Below are positions 25,856-34,901 of a DNA stretch of 64,000 bases, piece by piece. Each line of letters opens with the position of its first letter. Position 1 is the stretch's first letter. The stretch is from NCBI GenBank assembly GCA_035505375.1, contig DATJQV010000042.1, forward strand, positions 20,431-84,430, read 5' to 3'. This DNA is from a bacterium. Its GTDB lineage: Bacteria > Hydrothermota > Tepidihabitantia > Tepidihabitantales > Tepidihabitantaceae. The position numbers and the translations under genes are program-made. The notes beneath the pieces are model-generated. The model did no database searches. It saw nothing but the letters and a program-made list of their open reading frames with translations, and was not told the DNA's origin.

Positions 25856-26671
25856 ATGATGAGGCTGGGGTTTCTCATTCTGTCGTGCGCCGTTGTGCTG
25901 CTCGCCTGCCACGACAACGAGAGCGGCGTCAATCCCAACTACAAGGAGCCGACCATCTGGGGCTTCCTGGTACGGGCTCAGGACTACGACAGCACCGACG
26001 TCGAGGTAATCGACTGCGACGGATTGCGGATGGTACCGACCGTACTTCTCAATGGCAGGCGGGTTGAGGCCTACTCTTACACACCCAATGAGTACCAATA
26101 TGGCGACGACAGCGTGCTTGGCTCATGCCAGAAGTACGAACTCAATGTCAAACACTACTGGGGCACGGGCTTCTGCCACGTGGTAATGCCCGGCGACTTC
26201 CGTGTCACCCGTCCGACCGGTAACTACTTACTTCGCAAGGACTCGACGTTGGTGGCGACCTGGAGCGCATCACAGGGAGCTGAGTGGTATTGGCTGAGTA
26301 TCTACGTTGACTACGCCTACTATGATACGACCGGCGATACCATGGACGAGTACGAATTCCAATTCGAACTCGACACGCTCGTCTGCAGTACCAGCATCGC
26401 GATGCTCCCCGACCGTCTGTTTCCACCGGTCGTGGGCGAAGTGCTCAATGGTGACGGCAGCGTGAGGGTGTGGTCCGGGTTTGGCCCTCCTCTCGAACCC
26501 GGTGATCTCGGTAACGTCCGCGGCAACGCGGTCGGATTTGTTAATGCCTGGAACGAGCCCCCCGAGCGAGACTTCTATATCGGCTCGCCCACCTTGACCC
26601 GGCGACTACCCGACAACCGGGAGATGCTTGAACGACTGAAGGCCAGGCTCCGCGCAGCCAGGAGTCGTTAG
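25856..26671 (+). CDS. Lipoprotein of unknown function
   Basis: The N-terminus MMRLGFLILSCAVVLLAC is a lipoprotein signal peptide with lipobox LLAC. The mature part is rich in Tyr/Asp with a beta-sandwich look and a segment ATWSASQGAEWYWLSI that resembles the fibronectin-like carrier modules of surface lipoproteins. No catalytic motif is recognised. It begins 39 bp after dnaN and is followed 13 bp later by the DUF2207 gene; a shared envelope role is possible but unproven. Confidence 0.7.
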   Translation: MMRLGFLILSCAVVLLACHDNESGVNPNYKEPTIWGFLVRAQDYDSTDVEVIDCDGLRMVPTVLLNGRRVEAYSYTPNEYQYGDDSVLGSCQKYELNVKHYWGTGFCHVVMPGDFRVTRPTGNYLLRKDSTLVATWSASQGAEWYWLSIYVDYAYYDTTGDTMDEYEFQFELDTLVCSTSIAMLPDRLFPPVVGEVLNGDGSVRVWSGFGPPLEPGDLGNVRGNAVGFVNAWNEPPERDFYIGSPTLTRRLPDNREMLERLKARLRAARSR

Positions 26672-26684
26672 GCCGACCAACCCA

Positions 26685-28511
26685 ATGGTAAAGACAACCG
26701 CCCGACGGACGATTCTGGGTCTGCTGCTTTTGCTGCCGCTGCTCGTGCTTGCGAAGTCCTACTACTACCCGGGAGTGACAACCGATATCAGACTGCAGTC
26801 CGACGGCAGCGCGCGAGTCCTGCAGGGACGGACCTACGCGTTCGAAGGCAGTTTTTCCTGGGCCGACCTCGACCTCAAGAAGCAGGGCGCGTCCGACATC
26901 CGCCTCAACCGGCTGGCCATGCAGACCGCAGCCGGCTGGCAGGAACTGGCACCCGAGGTGTCGAACACCAGCCGGTCGCTCTACCTGCGCTGGGGATACT
27001 CGGCTCAGGACGAAGAACGGACGTTCCTGATTGACTACACGGTCGGGGGCGCAGTGAGACGCTACGATGACGTAGCCGAGTTCTATTGGAAGGTGATAGA
27101 GGATGCCCACGAGCCGATTGGCCGCATACACGTCAGGGTTGTTCTCCCCGGTCCTTCGCCGAGCCTGTTCAAGGTCTATGTCCACTCCGCGGCGCGCCCG
27201 GGCAAGCTGAGTTTCTCTCCGGCGTTCGATACGGCATACATCGACCAGGAGGGGATACCCGGAAACACGTTTGTCGAGGTGCGGGTGCTTTCGAACCCGA
27301 ACTTGTATCCGCAGACTACGCAGATTCCGCAGAAGAAGTATGAACAGCAACTGGCGGAAGAGAAGAAGAACTTCCTGGCCGCGACCTTTCGCAGTCACTT
27401 CTTCATCCCGCTTGGCCTGTTGCTGATTCTCTTGCCGGTGGCGCTGCTCATTGTCTTCTACTCCCGGTTCGGGCGGGAACCCAAGCTCGACTACCAGGCC
27501 ATCTACGAGCACGAGCCGCCGCGCAAGGCCCCGCCGCTCACCGTGCCGTTCATCCTGCACCAGAGCCCGGCCAAGTCGCAAATGACTCAGGAGCTGTTCG
27601 GCGGCCTCATGGCCACGCTGCTGGGCCTGGCCCGACAAGGAATCGTCTCGGTCAACGAGGTGAGACAGGGCCACAAGACCAGATACGAGTTCCACCTGGA
27701 CAAACCCGACAAAGTCGAAGGGCTGTCCGAGTTCGACAAGATGGCGGCCGAGTACCTCTTCGGCGTGTTCGGGGGCGGCGGGAACGTGCTGACCGAAGAC
27801 ATGATAAGGGACTATGGCCGGTCCCATCCCACGACCATCAGTGGGATGCTATCGCGCCTGTTCGACTCCGGTCTCGACTGGTGGCATAAGCAGCTTGGCG
27901 TCGAATTCACCGAGGCCGCGAGCCGACGGGCCTACGCCCTGTTTGGCGTCCTTGCCGCGGTATTCCTCATCCCCGGTTCCTGGCTGCTGGTCGGCGGCCT
28001 GGCAACGGTCGCGCCGGGGTTGACTGGCGCGCGGTTCCCATTCACCATCGCGGCAGTTGTTGTCTGCGGCATGGTCTACCTTCTCGCCGGCCGCGTCATA
28101 CTCCGCTGGGACCCGACCGCATACCTCGAACACAAGCGCTGGCAGAACTTCAAGAAGTTCCTCAAGGACTTCTCGGCCATCGAACAGGCGCCGGTCAACC
28201 TGCTCGCCATCTGGGAATACTACTACGTCTATGCCGTTGCTCTGGGCGTGGCCGAGGAATTCCTCAAACACGTGACCAGGCTGGCCGAGCAACGGGGAAC
28301 CGGTCTCGCCCTGCCGCTCTGGTACATCGGAGCCAGCGGCATGCCCGGCGGCTCCCTGGCATCCTTGAGTGACGGCTTTGCCGGTTTTGGAGCCTTTGCC
28401 TCCAACATGAGCAGCATGATGACGTCGTTCTCAACCGCGTCGACGACCGGCGGTGGTTTCTCAGGCGGTGGCGGCGGGGGCGGTGGCGGCGGCAGTTCCG
28501 GGGCCGGTTGA
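26685..28511 (+). CDS. DUF2207-family membrane protein with poly-Gly tail
   Basis: Signal peptide or first helix at residues 5-23, then an extracytoplasmic beta domain (about 25-230: DIRLQSDGSARVLQGRTYAF). A transmembrane helix follows at about 243-262, then a cytoplasmic winged-helix-like region (about 290-410) and two more helices at about 425-460. The C-terminus is Ser/Gly-rich and ends in an uninterrupted glycine run, the classic tail of DUF2207 proteins. Function is not established in the family. The gene ends about 215 bp before ssrA. Confidence 0.85.
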   Translation: MVKTTARRTILGLLLLLPLLVLAKSYYYPGVTTDIRLQSDGSARVLQGRTYAFEGSFSWADLDLKKQGASDIRLNRLAMQTAAGWQELAPEVSNTSRSLYLRWGYSAQDEERTFLIDYTVGGAVRRYDDVAEFYWKVIEDAHEPIGRIHVRVVLPGPSPSLFKVYVHSAARPGKLSFSPAFDTAYIDQEGIPGNTFVEVRVLSNPNLYPQTTQIPQKKYEQQLAEEKKNFLAATFRSHFFIPLGLLLILLPVALLIVFYSRFGREPKLDYQAIYEHEPPRKAPPLTVPFILHQSPAKSQMTQELFGGLMATLLGLARQGIVSVNEVRQGHKTRYEFHLDKPDKVEGLSEFDKMAAEYLFGVFGGGGNVLTEDMIRDYGRSHPTTISGMLSRLFDSGLDWWHKQLGVEFTEAASRRAYALFGVLAAVFLIPGSWLLVGGLATVAPGLTGARFPFTIAAVVVCGMVYLLAGRVILRWDPTAYLEHKRWQNFKKFLKDFSAIEQAPVNLLAIWEYYYVYAVALGVAEEFLKHVTRLAEQRGTGLALPLWYIGASGMPGGSLASLSDGFAGFGAFASNMSSMMTSFSTASTTGGGFSGGGGGGGGGGSSGAG

Positions 28512-28655
28512 GCCGGATTCCGGCACATCGCCACTGAGACACCAAAGCACAAAGAGGTTCCGGGATCCGAGCCACCGGGGAATCTGCGTGACCTGCGAAT
28601 AGATCCGTTCCGGACCTTGGCGGTCCCATTCCGGGTTCCGGGACTGCGGTTTGGA

Positions 28656-28684
28656 TTGACTATCGTCCGATTCCGGTATACAAT
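28656..28684 (+). promoter_or_regulatory. Promoter of ssrA
   Basis: TTGACT, 17-bp spacer, TACAAT. The start would fall near 28691, leaving a 5' leader of about 37 nt for RNase P to remove. Confidence 0.65.
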
Positions 28685-28727
28685 GACGTGACAATCTGGA
28701 GTCGGAAAGGCTTTTCAGACGTAAGTC

Positions 28728-29076
28728 GGGGGCGATTGGCTTCGACGGAGTGCCTGAGGAGCCAGAGTGCATGGCGAGGTTCCTCGGTTACCTCGTAAAT
28801 CCCGACCGGGGAAACACAGCTGCCAATAACAGCTACGCACTGGCTGCCTAACTAATGGAGCCCCTTGACCCGCGAGCTCACCCGGCGCGAAGTCAGGGTA
28901 TATAAGGGTGATCTGGGTTCCGGTTGTGTCTCAGGGCCGGAATCCGAGAATCGCTGGGGCTGGGTTCACCGCGCCTGTCGGTCGGCTAACGGTGCGCCGA
29001 GAAATATCGACTGACTAACCATGTAGTTCGCTGGCGCCGAACTCTTCGGACGCGGGTTCAATTCCCGCCGCCTCCA
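28728..29076 (+). ncRNA. ssrA: Transfer-messenger RNA (tmRNA)
   Basis: Complete one-piece tmRNA. The 5' end GGGGGCGATTGGCTTCGACG pairs with the 3' end CGCCTCC to form a seven-pair acceptor stem with one G-U; the T arm is GCGGGTTCAATTCCCGC. CCA is not encoded. The mRNA-like part starts with a GGA resume codon at 28810 and reads GNTAANNSYALAA followed by TAA at 28849-28851; the YALAA end is the usual protease recognition tag. It rescues stalled ribosomes together with SmpB (not in the window). The gene is followed by a terminator hairpin. Confidence 0.95.
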
Positions 29077-29087
29077 TGTCAGCAACG

Positions 29088-29116
29088 GGCGGTTGCCGCG
29101 AAGGCACCGCCTTTTG
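29088..29116 (+). terminator. Rho-independent terminator of ssrA
   Basis: GGCGGTTGCC, loop GCGAA, GGCACCGCC (one bulged base), then TTTT. Confidence 0.75.
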
Positions 29117-29161
29117 TTTAGGGGTAAGGGGCCGGGGGCAGGGACGAGGGACGACGGACGG

Positions 29162-30103
29162 CTATTCGAGCGAGATCACGCCGTAGGCTTCGTCGATAGC
29201 CCGCTTGATGCCTTCGAAGGTGAAGGACATGGCGGCCGTGGGGCCGACTTCGGCCAGTGCGTCCGGCACGATGCTTTCACGGTTTGTTCGGACCACCATC
29301 ATCCGCTTGTCCATCGCGATGGCCGTCTTTATCTCCCACGCCACCCATTCGTTGGTGGCAGTGTTGTCGCCCACGACACAGAGGAATCCGGTCGCCGACT
29401 TTATCTTGCCGATAATCTGGTTCTTGAGCGACGTTGCCGCTTCGCTCTCCAGCGGCATGGCCGGGCGCTGGTCGTTGACAACGACGTGCGCGAAGTCGGG
29501 CATCTTCGCCCAGGTTTGCAGTATGTCCCGGTAGTAGCCGTCTTTGTCGTAGTCGTAGCTGACAAAGAGCACCTTGCCGCGGGGTTTCTCTTCTGCGGGC
29601 TTCGGGCGCATTGCCGGGCGCGGCCTGGCGAAGCTCGTGGCCGACGGCGCTTCCGGTCTCGGGCTGGGGCGCTGTTGAATGACTGCCTTCAGGTCTTCGT
29701 AGGCCTGATCCCAGCCGCGGCCGTGAAAATCGATGTACGGCTGGGATACCATGTCCGGCGGCAACGCGGAGCCGTCAACCCTCGCCGGGAGCACCCTGAC
29801 GCGGCGGCCCCTGATGTCTCTGATCGAAACTGCGCCCAGTTCCTGTTTGACCCATCGCCAGGAGAGCGAAGAAGCGGAAATGAGCGGTATGACGAAGTCC
29901 ACGGGTCGGACCGATTGGGCCAGCCGGTTGACGAGCAGTGCTCCCGCCGACATGTCGATCTCGTCGACCCATGGACTAATCCCATCCCGGCGCAAGGCGC
30001 CCGACAGCTTGCGGGCGAACCGGTGGTCTGCGTAGTTGAACGGAATAACGACATGGGGCTCGGCAGCGGCCGGCCGTACGATGCCCGCAGGATCAGCGTT
30101 CAT
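29162..30103 (-). CDS. Tandem TIR-domain protein (candidate NADase / antiphage effector or sensor)
   Basis: Two TIR-fold domains in one chain. The first (about residues 15-140 from the chosen start) reads PHVVIPFNYADHRFARKL, SPWVDEIDM, DFVIPLISASSLSWRWVKQE; the Glu in VKQEL sits where TIR NADases have their catalytic Glu. A Pro/Arg linker follows. The second (about 170-310) reads KVLFVSYDYDKDGYYRDIL, IKSATGFLCVVGDN, EWVAWEIKTAIAMDK, of the ThsB-like/DUF1863 type, again with the Glu (AWEI). ATG 30103 is chosen because the promoter at 30185-30212 would start transcription inside the longer GTG frame (30184). It lies tail-to-tail with ssrA. No SLOG or other partner is adjacent. Confidence 0.78.
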   Translation of the reverse strand: MNADPAGIVRPAAAEPHVVIPFNYADHRFARKLSGALRRDGISPWVDEIDMSAGALLVNRLAQSVRPVDFVIPLISASSLSWRWVKQELGAVSIRDIRGRRVRVLPARVDGSALPPDMVSQPYIDFHGRGWDQAYEDLKAVIQQRPSPRPEAPSATSFARPRPAMRPKPAEEKPRGKVLFVSYDYDKDGYYRDILQTWAKMPDFAHVVVNDQRPAMPLESEAATSLKNQIIGKIKSATGFLCVVGDNTATNEWVAWEIKTAIAMDKRMMVVRTNRESIVPDALAEVGPTAAMSFTFEGIKRAIDEAYGVISLE

Positions 30104-30184
30104 CGGGACCCCGGTGCGGCCACTGCCTCTGGTCGCCCGGCTCGTGCCGGGTACCTTTGCCAATAGTCCGGCGCATTTGTCCAC

Positions 30185-30212
30185 ATGGTAGCAGACGGGA
30201 TTCCCATGTCAA
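30185..30212 (-). promoter_or_regulatory. Promoter of the double-TIR gene
   Basis: Minus strand TTGACA, 16-bp spacer, TACCAT. It overlaps the end of the PAS gene by a few bases. Confidence 0.5.
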
Positions 30213-31786
30213 GCGGTCGGGCGGGATTGAGTGTCGGGTTCCGGGGCCGGCTCGTGCTCGGTAACGGTCCGGGCCGCGGCAAGCACGCCTGCAACGCTGC
30301 CTTTGGCGTCCCAGTATACGCTTGCGTTGAACAAAACGGCGGTGAGCCTGCCATCCCGGTGCTTGATGGTAAGCGGGTAGCCAGTTACCGAGCCTTCGGC
30401 GATGACCCGTTGATAGCCGGAACGGGCTTTGTCCGGTTCGGTGAAGTGGCCCGCAAAGTCGGTGCCGACGAGTTGTTCGCGCGGCACTCCGGTCGCCTTG
30501 ACCGTAGCTTCGTTCACGTCGGTGATCTCGCCGTCCGCGTTGATTGCCATCAGGGGGTCGGGGGACAATTCAAGCAGGCTCCGCGCATATTGGGCGACTG
30601 CGGCCAGGCGCTCCTCGGCCTGCCTGCGTTCGGTGACGTCGATTACCGAAGTCATCATGTACAGCGGTCTTCCATCCGCGTCTCTTCGCAGCGAGGTAGC
30701 CATGTCACCCCAGACGACCGTGCCATCCTTGCGGATGAACCGCTTGACGATTCTTGCCGAGTCCTTTTCTCCGGAAAGCAATGGGTCGATAGCTCTCTGA
30801 GTCAGATCGATGTCTTCAGGGTGGGTGACGTCCTGCCACCTGAGTTGCTCCAGTTCCTCTTTCGTATACCCAAGCATCTCGACGAACGCCCAGTTCGGAC
30901 GGAGCTCCCCGGATGGAAGAGTCAGGGACTTACCGATGGGTGAGTGGTCGAATGCAAGCCTGAACCTTTCCTCGCTCTCGGACAGCGCCTGCTCGGCCTG
31001 TTTGCGCTCGGTCACGTCGCGGAAGACCGCGAACGAACCGGCGAACCGTCCGTGGGCGTCGAGCCAGGGCGAGGCAGTGACGACCGTGATTCGCCTGGTC
31101 CCGTCCGGGCGGGTGATTTCGAGGTCGTAGGAATCGGTATGACCGGCGCCTCGCCGGGCGGTCTGCTGCCGCACTATCTCGGTCTGCTCGGCGTCGAGGA
31201 AGTCAAGCAGGTTACGGCCAATGAGACCGCCGCGCGGCACTCCGAACAGCTCATCCGCGGCGCGGTTCGCGAAGAAGAAACGCTCAGCCGCGTCGCTGAT
31301 GCCGATGCCCTCGCCGATCTCGGACACCAACCGGCGATAGCGTTCTTCGCTTTCGGCCAGCGCGGTTTCGACCCGCTTGCGTCGGGTAATGTCTCGGACG
31401 AGTGCGGCGAGGCCGACCACCTTTCCGGCGGCGGATCGTATCGGGCTCCAGTCGAACTCGTACCATGTGTCGGTTCCGGGCTGGGGCTCGACCGTGGTGA
31501 AGCTCTCACCGGCCAGGGCCCGGTCGAAGCCGCGCCGCACCGCTTCCTTCACCGTCGGGATGTTGATGACGTCGAGCGGACACATGCCCCGTTTGATGTC
31601 GACGCCATAGAGTTTCTTCATCTCCAGTCGGTGGCTGGCGTTGAAGGACGTGTAGCGGTACTTGCGGTCAAGTGTGAGAATGTGGGTGTCGGTCGGGCTT
31701 TCAATCAACGCCTTCAGGATAGCGTCCTGCCGGCGCGCTCCGGCGTCGGTCCGCCTCGGCGTGGAACGTCGCTTCTTAACTGGCAT
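30209..31786 (-). CDS. Multi-PAS sensor protein without output domain
   Basis: 525 residues made of four PAS domains in series (about 18-130, 140-255, 265-380, 395-505). Each of the first three ends in the PAC-like DITRRKR/DVTERKQ/DVTERRQ linker helix with A.SEERYRRL or A.SEERFRLA connecting to the next. No histidine kinase, GGDEF, EAL or HTH domain follows; the protein ends EPAPEPDTQSRPTA. It may act through protein contacts or be a kinase that lost its output part. Start at 31786 has GGAGG upstream. The same-strand neighbours are envelope proteins and the TIR gene. Confidence 0.85.
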   Translation of the reverse strand: MPVKKRRSTPRRTDAGARRQDAILKALIESPTDTHILTLDRKYRYTSFNASHRLEMKKLYGVDIKRGMCPLDVINIPTVKEAVRRGFDRALAGESFTTVEPQPGTDTWYEFDWSPIRSAAGKVVGLAALVRDITRRKRVETALAESEERYRRLVSEIGEGIGISDAAERFFFANRAADELFGVPRGGLIGRNLLDFLDAEQTEIVRQQTARRGAGHTDSYDLEITRPDGTRRITVVTASPWLDAHGRFAGSFAVFRDVTERKQAEQALSESEERFRLAFDHSPIGKSLTLPSGELRPNWAFVEMLGYTKEELEQLRWQDVTHPEDIDLTQRAIDPLLSGEKDSARIVKRFIRKDGTVVWGDMATSLRRDADGRPLYMMTSVIDVTERRQAEERLAAVAQYARSLLELSPDPLMAINADGEITDVNEATVKATGVPREQLVGTDFAGHFTEPDKARSGYQRVIAEGSVTGYPLTIKHRDGRLTAVLFNASVYWDAKGSVAGVLAAARTVTEHEPAPEPDTQSRPTA

Positions 31787-31870
31787 GATTACTAACCTCC
31801 TGTCTGCCCGCCGGTGGAACGGCGGCAGCCGGCTCGGGCAGGCTCACGCTGGCCGTGCGCACTTCTTCGT

Positions 31871-32974
31871 TCACGGGTTGAACCCGAGTCGTTCTCGCTT
31901 GATGTCTTCGACCGCCTCTTTCCAGTCCTGCTGTTCGCCGTAGCGATAGCCGATGTACGCCCCGCGCAGAGTCCCGCCGAGGGAGAAGGCAATCAGCGGC
32001 AGGTCGAGGGTGAAGCCGTCGTGCCGGATGATGATGGTGTCCCATGCGTTCGGATGGAACACTATGCTCCGGACAATCGCGGTGGCGAGCAGGCCGACGC
32101 TGGTCCCGACCACCCAGCCTGAGGACACGCCGAGGAACGTGCACAGCGTCCGGTTGGAAGCCGGCATCCGCTGGCGGACCATGAGATCGGCAATCGGGTC
32201 GCCGAAGAAGTCGTATCCGGCGACGCCCTTCCGTTTTGCCGTCTCGGTCAGGCTGCGGTGTGCCTGGGAGTTGCCAAGCAGGATTCCGGTGCCGGCACCG
32301 ACTGCGAGTCCGGCTCCGGCGTCGGCAGCATAGGTTCCCTGATTCACGTCGTAGATGTCAACCGAGTAGTGATACCAGTGCTTGGTGTCGGTCAGACAGT
32401 CCGATATCAGCAGCGACTCCGGCTTGCTTTCCACGAAGCTGATAGCGCTCATTGCCCCGATTGTGCCGCCGCATCCGAGGCCGCAGGCTACGCCGGTCAG
32501 TCCGTCCACGACGCGACTTGTCCATGCGGCCGGCGGCGGCGGGCTTACGGGATAGGCTTCGGTGGCCACGGGTCTTTGGCCGATTCCCTGCCAGAGGTCG
32601 AAGTACTTCGCCTGCCCGCCCGGCAATGCGGCGAGTTCGGGAACGATGTCCTCGAAATGGTCCACATAGTAACCGATGCGCCGGAATTGCTCTTGCGTGA
32701 TAGGGTACTGCTGCGCGGCCTGAGCTGAGTCCGCGGTAATCTTCAGCAAGTACGTGCTGTCCGGCATCCTGAGAAAGACCGCGGATGTGAAGTCCTCGAC
32801 CCCGGGGAACAGGTGGAACGAGCGGCTCGCCCGCGCGTGAATCTCGGTGCCGAGGCGCGGGCTTACGGCTACCACAACCGCGGTGTCATGAACCGGAGGT
32901 AAGGGTACTACCCCCGTATGATGACTGTCCCCAGGTTTGGTCGCGGTCAGGGCTGCCAGCAGAAGGATGAACAT
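31871..32974 (-). CDS. Exported/membrane protein of unknown function
   Basis: Begins MFILLLAALTATKP (short signal peptide). A soluble stretch (about 30-145) is followed by several short Gly/Ala-rich hydrophobic segments (GVACGLGCGGTIGAMSAI, AGAGLAVGAGTGILLG, GWVVGTSVGLLATAI, IAFSLGGTLRGAYIGYRY) that look like glycine-zipper or outer-membrane elements. No known family is recognised. It starts three bases after the stop of the SH3-domain gene, so the two are one operon. Confidence 0.6.
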   Translation of the reverse strand: MFILLLAALTATKPGDSHHTGVVPLPPVHDTAVVVAVSPRLGTEIHARASRSFHLFPGVEDFTSAVFLRMPDSTYLLKITADSAQAAQQYPITQEQFRRIGYYVDHFEDIVPELAALPGGQAKYFDLWQGIGQRPVATEAYPVSPPPPAAWTSRVVDGLTGVACGLGCGGTIGAMSAISFVESKPESLLISDCLTDTKHWYHYSVDIYDVNQGTYAADAGAGLAVGAGTGILLGNSQAHRSLTETAKRKGVAGYDFFGDPIADLMVRQRMPASNRTLCTFLGVSSGWVVGTSVGLLATAIVRSIVFHPNAWDTIIIRHDGFTLDLPLIAFSLGGTLRGAYIGYRYGEQQDWKEAVEDIKRERLGFNP

Positions 32975-32977
32975 GGG

Positions 32978-33964
32978 TCAGAACCGGAGATCAACGAGGT
33001 TGGCGCGTACAACCGGCGACACCTGGCCTGAGGCCGTTCTGCCCGGCGCAAGGGCGACCGATGGCAGTCCAACCTGGACCGAAGCATAGTGGCGCGCGTT
33101 GGCCGGTTTGCTGTGCTCGTAGCCGAGTACCGCGCCGGTAGTCGTACCTGCAACCGAACCCACGGTCGTGAATAGACCGGCCGGCAAGCCGGAGTTGGAC
33201 AGCAGCTCGTCCAGGCCGAACCCCACGGTGTACCCGGCGAGGTTGCCGACCAATGCCGCGCCCCATGCCTGCGACAGGCTGCCGCCCGGGCGCTCCTGTT
33301 CGCCGGCTGAATACGCGCCGTAGGCTGCCGCCGCCGGGGTGGCTACGACCAGCGATACGATGGCGGAGGTGAAAGCGATTGTGGTAGTGGTTCCCGAAAC
33401 GGCGTCCGAGCCATGCACGGGTGTGAAAAGGTCAAGGCCAATCTGACCGAAGGTGTAGGCCATGAACGCATACAGCGGTACGATCCCAATAACGCCGCCG
33501 ACCAGCGCGCCGCCGAGCGCGGCCCTAACCTCGCCACCCGAGCCCGCAACGTGCGGCCGGCCGCCGGCGGTTGTCGAACTCAGCACGGCGTGGTTGGCTG
33601 CAATCCATCCGGTCCGGCTGCCGGGCAGCGCGACCTCGTACCAGCCCTCGGACTGCTCGATAACATGGTAGGAATCGCCGGCCCCGGTGGCAAACAGGAC
33701 AGTGGCAAACGGGTCGGGATGCTCGTAGACCCGACAAGCCTCGTCAATCACCCAGGCGGTGCGGGCAACGTGGGTTGTGTCAACGGTGTTTTGGGCGGAA
33801 AGGATGCCGGCGGCCAGGGTCAGGACAGCCGCCACCCGCACGGCAGTCGAACAGCACGCCCCGCCGCCGCGGATTCTGTCGCTCGCCCCGAACGTCCCAA
33901 TGGGAAATGAGGCAGGTTTACCTGCATCATGTGCTTGCATAGACGTACTAACCAGCCCGGTCAC
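32978..33964 (-). CDS. SH3-like-domain exported protein with Gly-rich membrane segments
   Basis: After a hydrophobic stretch (AAVLTLAAGILSAQ, about residues 44-57) an SH3b-like domain is visible: CRVYEHPDPFATVLFATGAG and SEGWYEVALPGSRTGWIAA (about 77-125). The second half has Gly/Ala-rich hydrophobic segments (ALGGALVGGVIGIVPLYAFM, GAALVGNLAGYTVGFGL). The start is the GTG at 33964, six bases after the -10 box of a perfect promoter, i.e. leaderless; a downstream ATG (residue 9) is the alternative. It forms an operon with the 31871 gene. Function unknown. Confidence 0.6.
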   Translation of the reverse strand: MTGLVSTSMQAHDAGKPASFPIGTFGASDRIRGGGACCSTAVRVAAVLTLAAGILSAQNTVDTTHVARTAWVIDEACRVYEHPDPFATVLFATGAGDSYHVIEQSEGWYEVALPGSRTGWIAANHAVLSSTTAGGRPHVAGSGGEVRAALGGALVGGVIGIVPLYAFMAYTFGQIGLDLFTPVHGSDAVSGTTTTIAFTSAIVSLVVATPAAAAYGAYSAGEQERPGGSLSQAWGAALVGNLAGYTVGFGLDELLSNSGLPAGLFTTVGSVAGTTTGAVLGYEHSKPANARHYASVQVGLPSVALAPGRTASGQVSPVVRANLVDLRF

Positions 33965-33970
33965 TGTTCG

Positions 33971-33999
33971 ATTGTAAACCCCGCGGGCCGGGATGTCAA
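33971..33999 (-). promoter_or_regulatory. Promoter of the SH3-domain operon
   Basis: Minus strand TTGACA, 17-bp spacer, TACAAT, six bases, then the GTG start. Confidence 0.65.
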
Positions 34000-34045
34000 G
34001 CGGTCGAGTTGAATCCGGTTCGCCGCGCCTCGACTACGGACATCC

Positions 34046-34675
34046 CTACTTTATGACGTACCGCGTGAGCACATAGGGGTCGGCCGTGTCCGCGGCTTCG
34101 CTTATCTCGACCCAACCGACTCCGGGCGCGTAGGAATACGTGGCCATGTCAGTGACCTCGACCTGAACACAGTGCTCGAAGGTGCCCGCCGGCACGGTCA
34201 GCGTGACGTCGTTGGCGGTGATTCTGAGCGTCTCCGACGAGTCGTCTGGTTGCACCGTCCACGACTTACCCACGTCGAACGGTTCCTTCAGCCACCGAGT
34301 ATAGCTAGTGCTCGCCGTGTCAGGTGCGCTGTCGGACTGAGTGAAGTATATTCTCAGCTCGCCGTTCCGGTGCGTGAGCCAGTTCGCATAGTCGGGCTCC
34401 CCGGGTGTCGTTAACTTGTAGAACGTCATACCGCCAATGGCGCGTTTGTCACTCACTTCCAGGGTCATGGAATCGGAGGGTTGGCTTGCCCGACTCATGG
34501 ACCATTGGTTCCCTACCGCCAGAGGGAAGTAGTTCTCGACCGTGCGGTCAGGACCGAACAGGTGACAGCCTGCCAGCAAAGCCACCGCCGATGACGCGGC
34601 TGCTGCCAGCTTCAGAAGCGGCCAACGAGAGCGTGTGTGCACGTTACTATTGATTTCCGTCTTACTGCTGGTCAT
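34046..34675 (-). CDS. Lipoprotein of unknown function
   Basis: Start ATG 34675 with AAGGAG upstream. The N-terminal helix LLKLAAAASSAVALLAGC ends in a lipobox (LAGC). The mature part starts with FPLAVGNQWSMSRAS, a motif shared by many small lipoproteins of uncultured bacteria, followed by a beta-rich domain with VPAGTFEHCVQVEV and YSYAPGVGWVEI. It is probably an outer-surface lipoprotein of the 'LAVGN.W' kind; no activity can be named. Confidence 0.7.
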   Translation of the reverse strand: MTSSKTEINSNVHTRSRWPLLKLAAAASSAVALLAGCHLFGPDRTVENYFPLAVGNQWSMSRASQPSDSMTLEVSDKRAIGGMTFYKLTTPGEPDYANWLTHRNGELRIYFTQSDSAPDTASTSYTRWLKEPFDVGKSWTVQPDDSSETLRITANDVTLTVPAGTFEHCVQVEVTDMATYSYAPGVGWVEISEAADTADPYVLTRYVIK

Positions 34676-34749
34676 CTCATCTCCTTGTTGCGCAACGCCG
34701 CTGCAGGCATTCACGGTTTCTCGAACCTCGTCGCACTGGGCACCGCGGG

Positions 34750-34778
34750 ATTCTAGAACTTGCAGGCGGGGGTGTCAA
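34750..34778 (-). promoter_or_regulatory. Promoter of the 34046 lipoprotein gene
   Basis: Minus strand TTGACA, 17-bp spacer, TAGAAT; leader of about 70 nt with a Shine-Dalgarno. The same -35/-10 words and spacing occur at 62051-62079. Confidence 0.65.
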
Positions 34779-34901
34779 CGGAGAAGGTGCTGGGGGGCTG
34801 GTGGCTAGGGTTTAGGGATGAAGGCAGTCGCTGCCGGCGGTCGGCTGTTAGCCGTGGTCTCGCTTGATGTCCCGAAGCTTCCCGAAATACGGGGCCTGTC
34901 C

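Noticed and set aside
28512..28655. Riboswitch or other leader structure before ssrA
   Set aside because: Only phrase-like repeats and the ssrA promoter are visible; no conserved aptamer pattern was recognised.
29040..29076. attB-type repeat of the ssrA 3' end marking an integrated island
   Set aside because: I looked for another copy of the T-arm and 3' end to the right and did not find one within the window, so an integrase-type island at ssrA is not supported here.
29093..30166. A 357-codon plus-strand frame opposite the double-TIR gene
   Set aside because: The minus strand encodes two recognisable TIR domains; the plus frame is Arg/Gly/Ala-rich with no motif and begins within the ssrA terminator.
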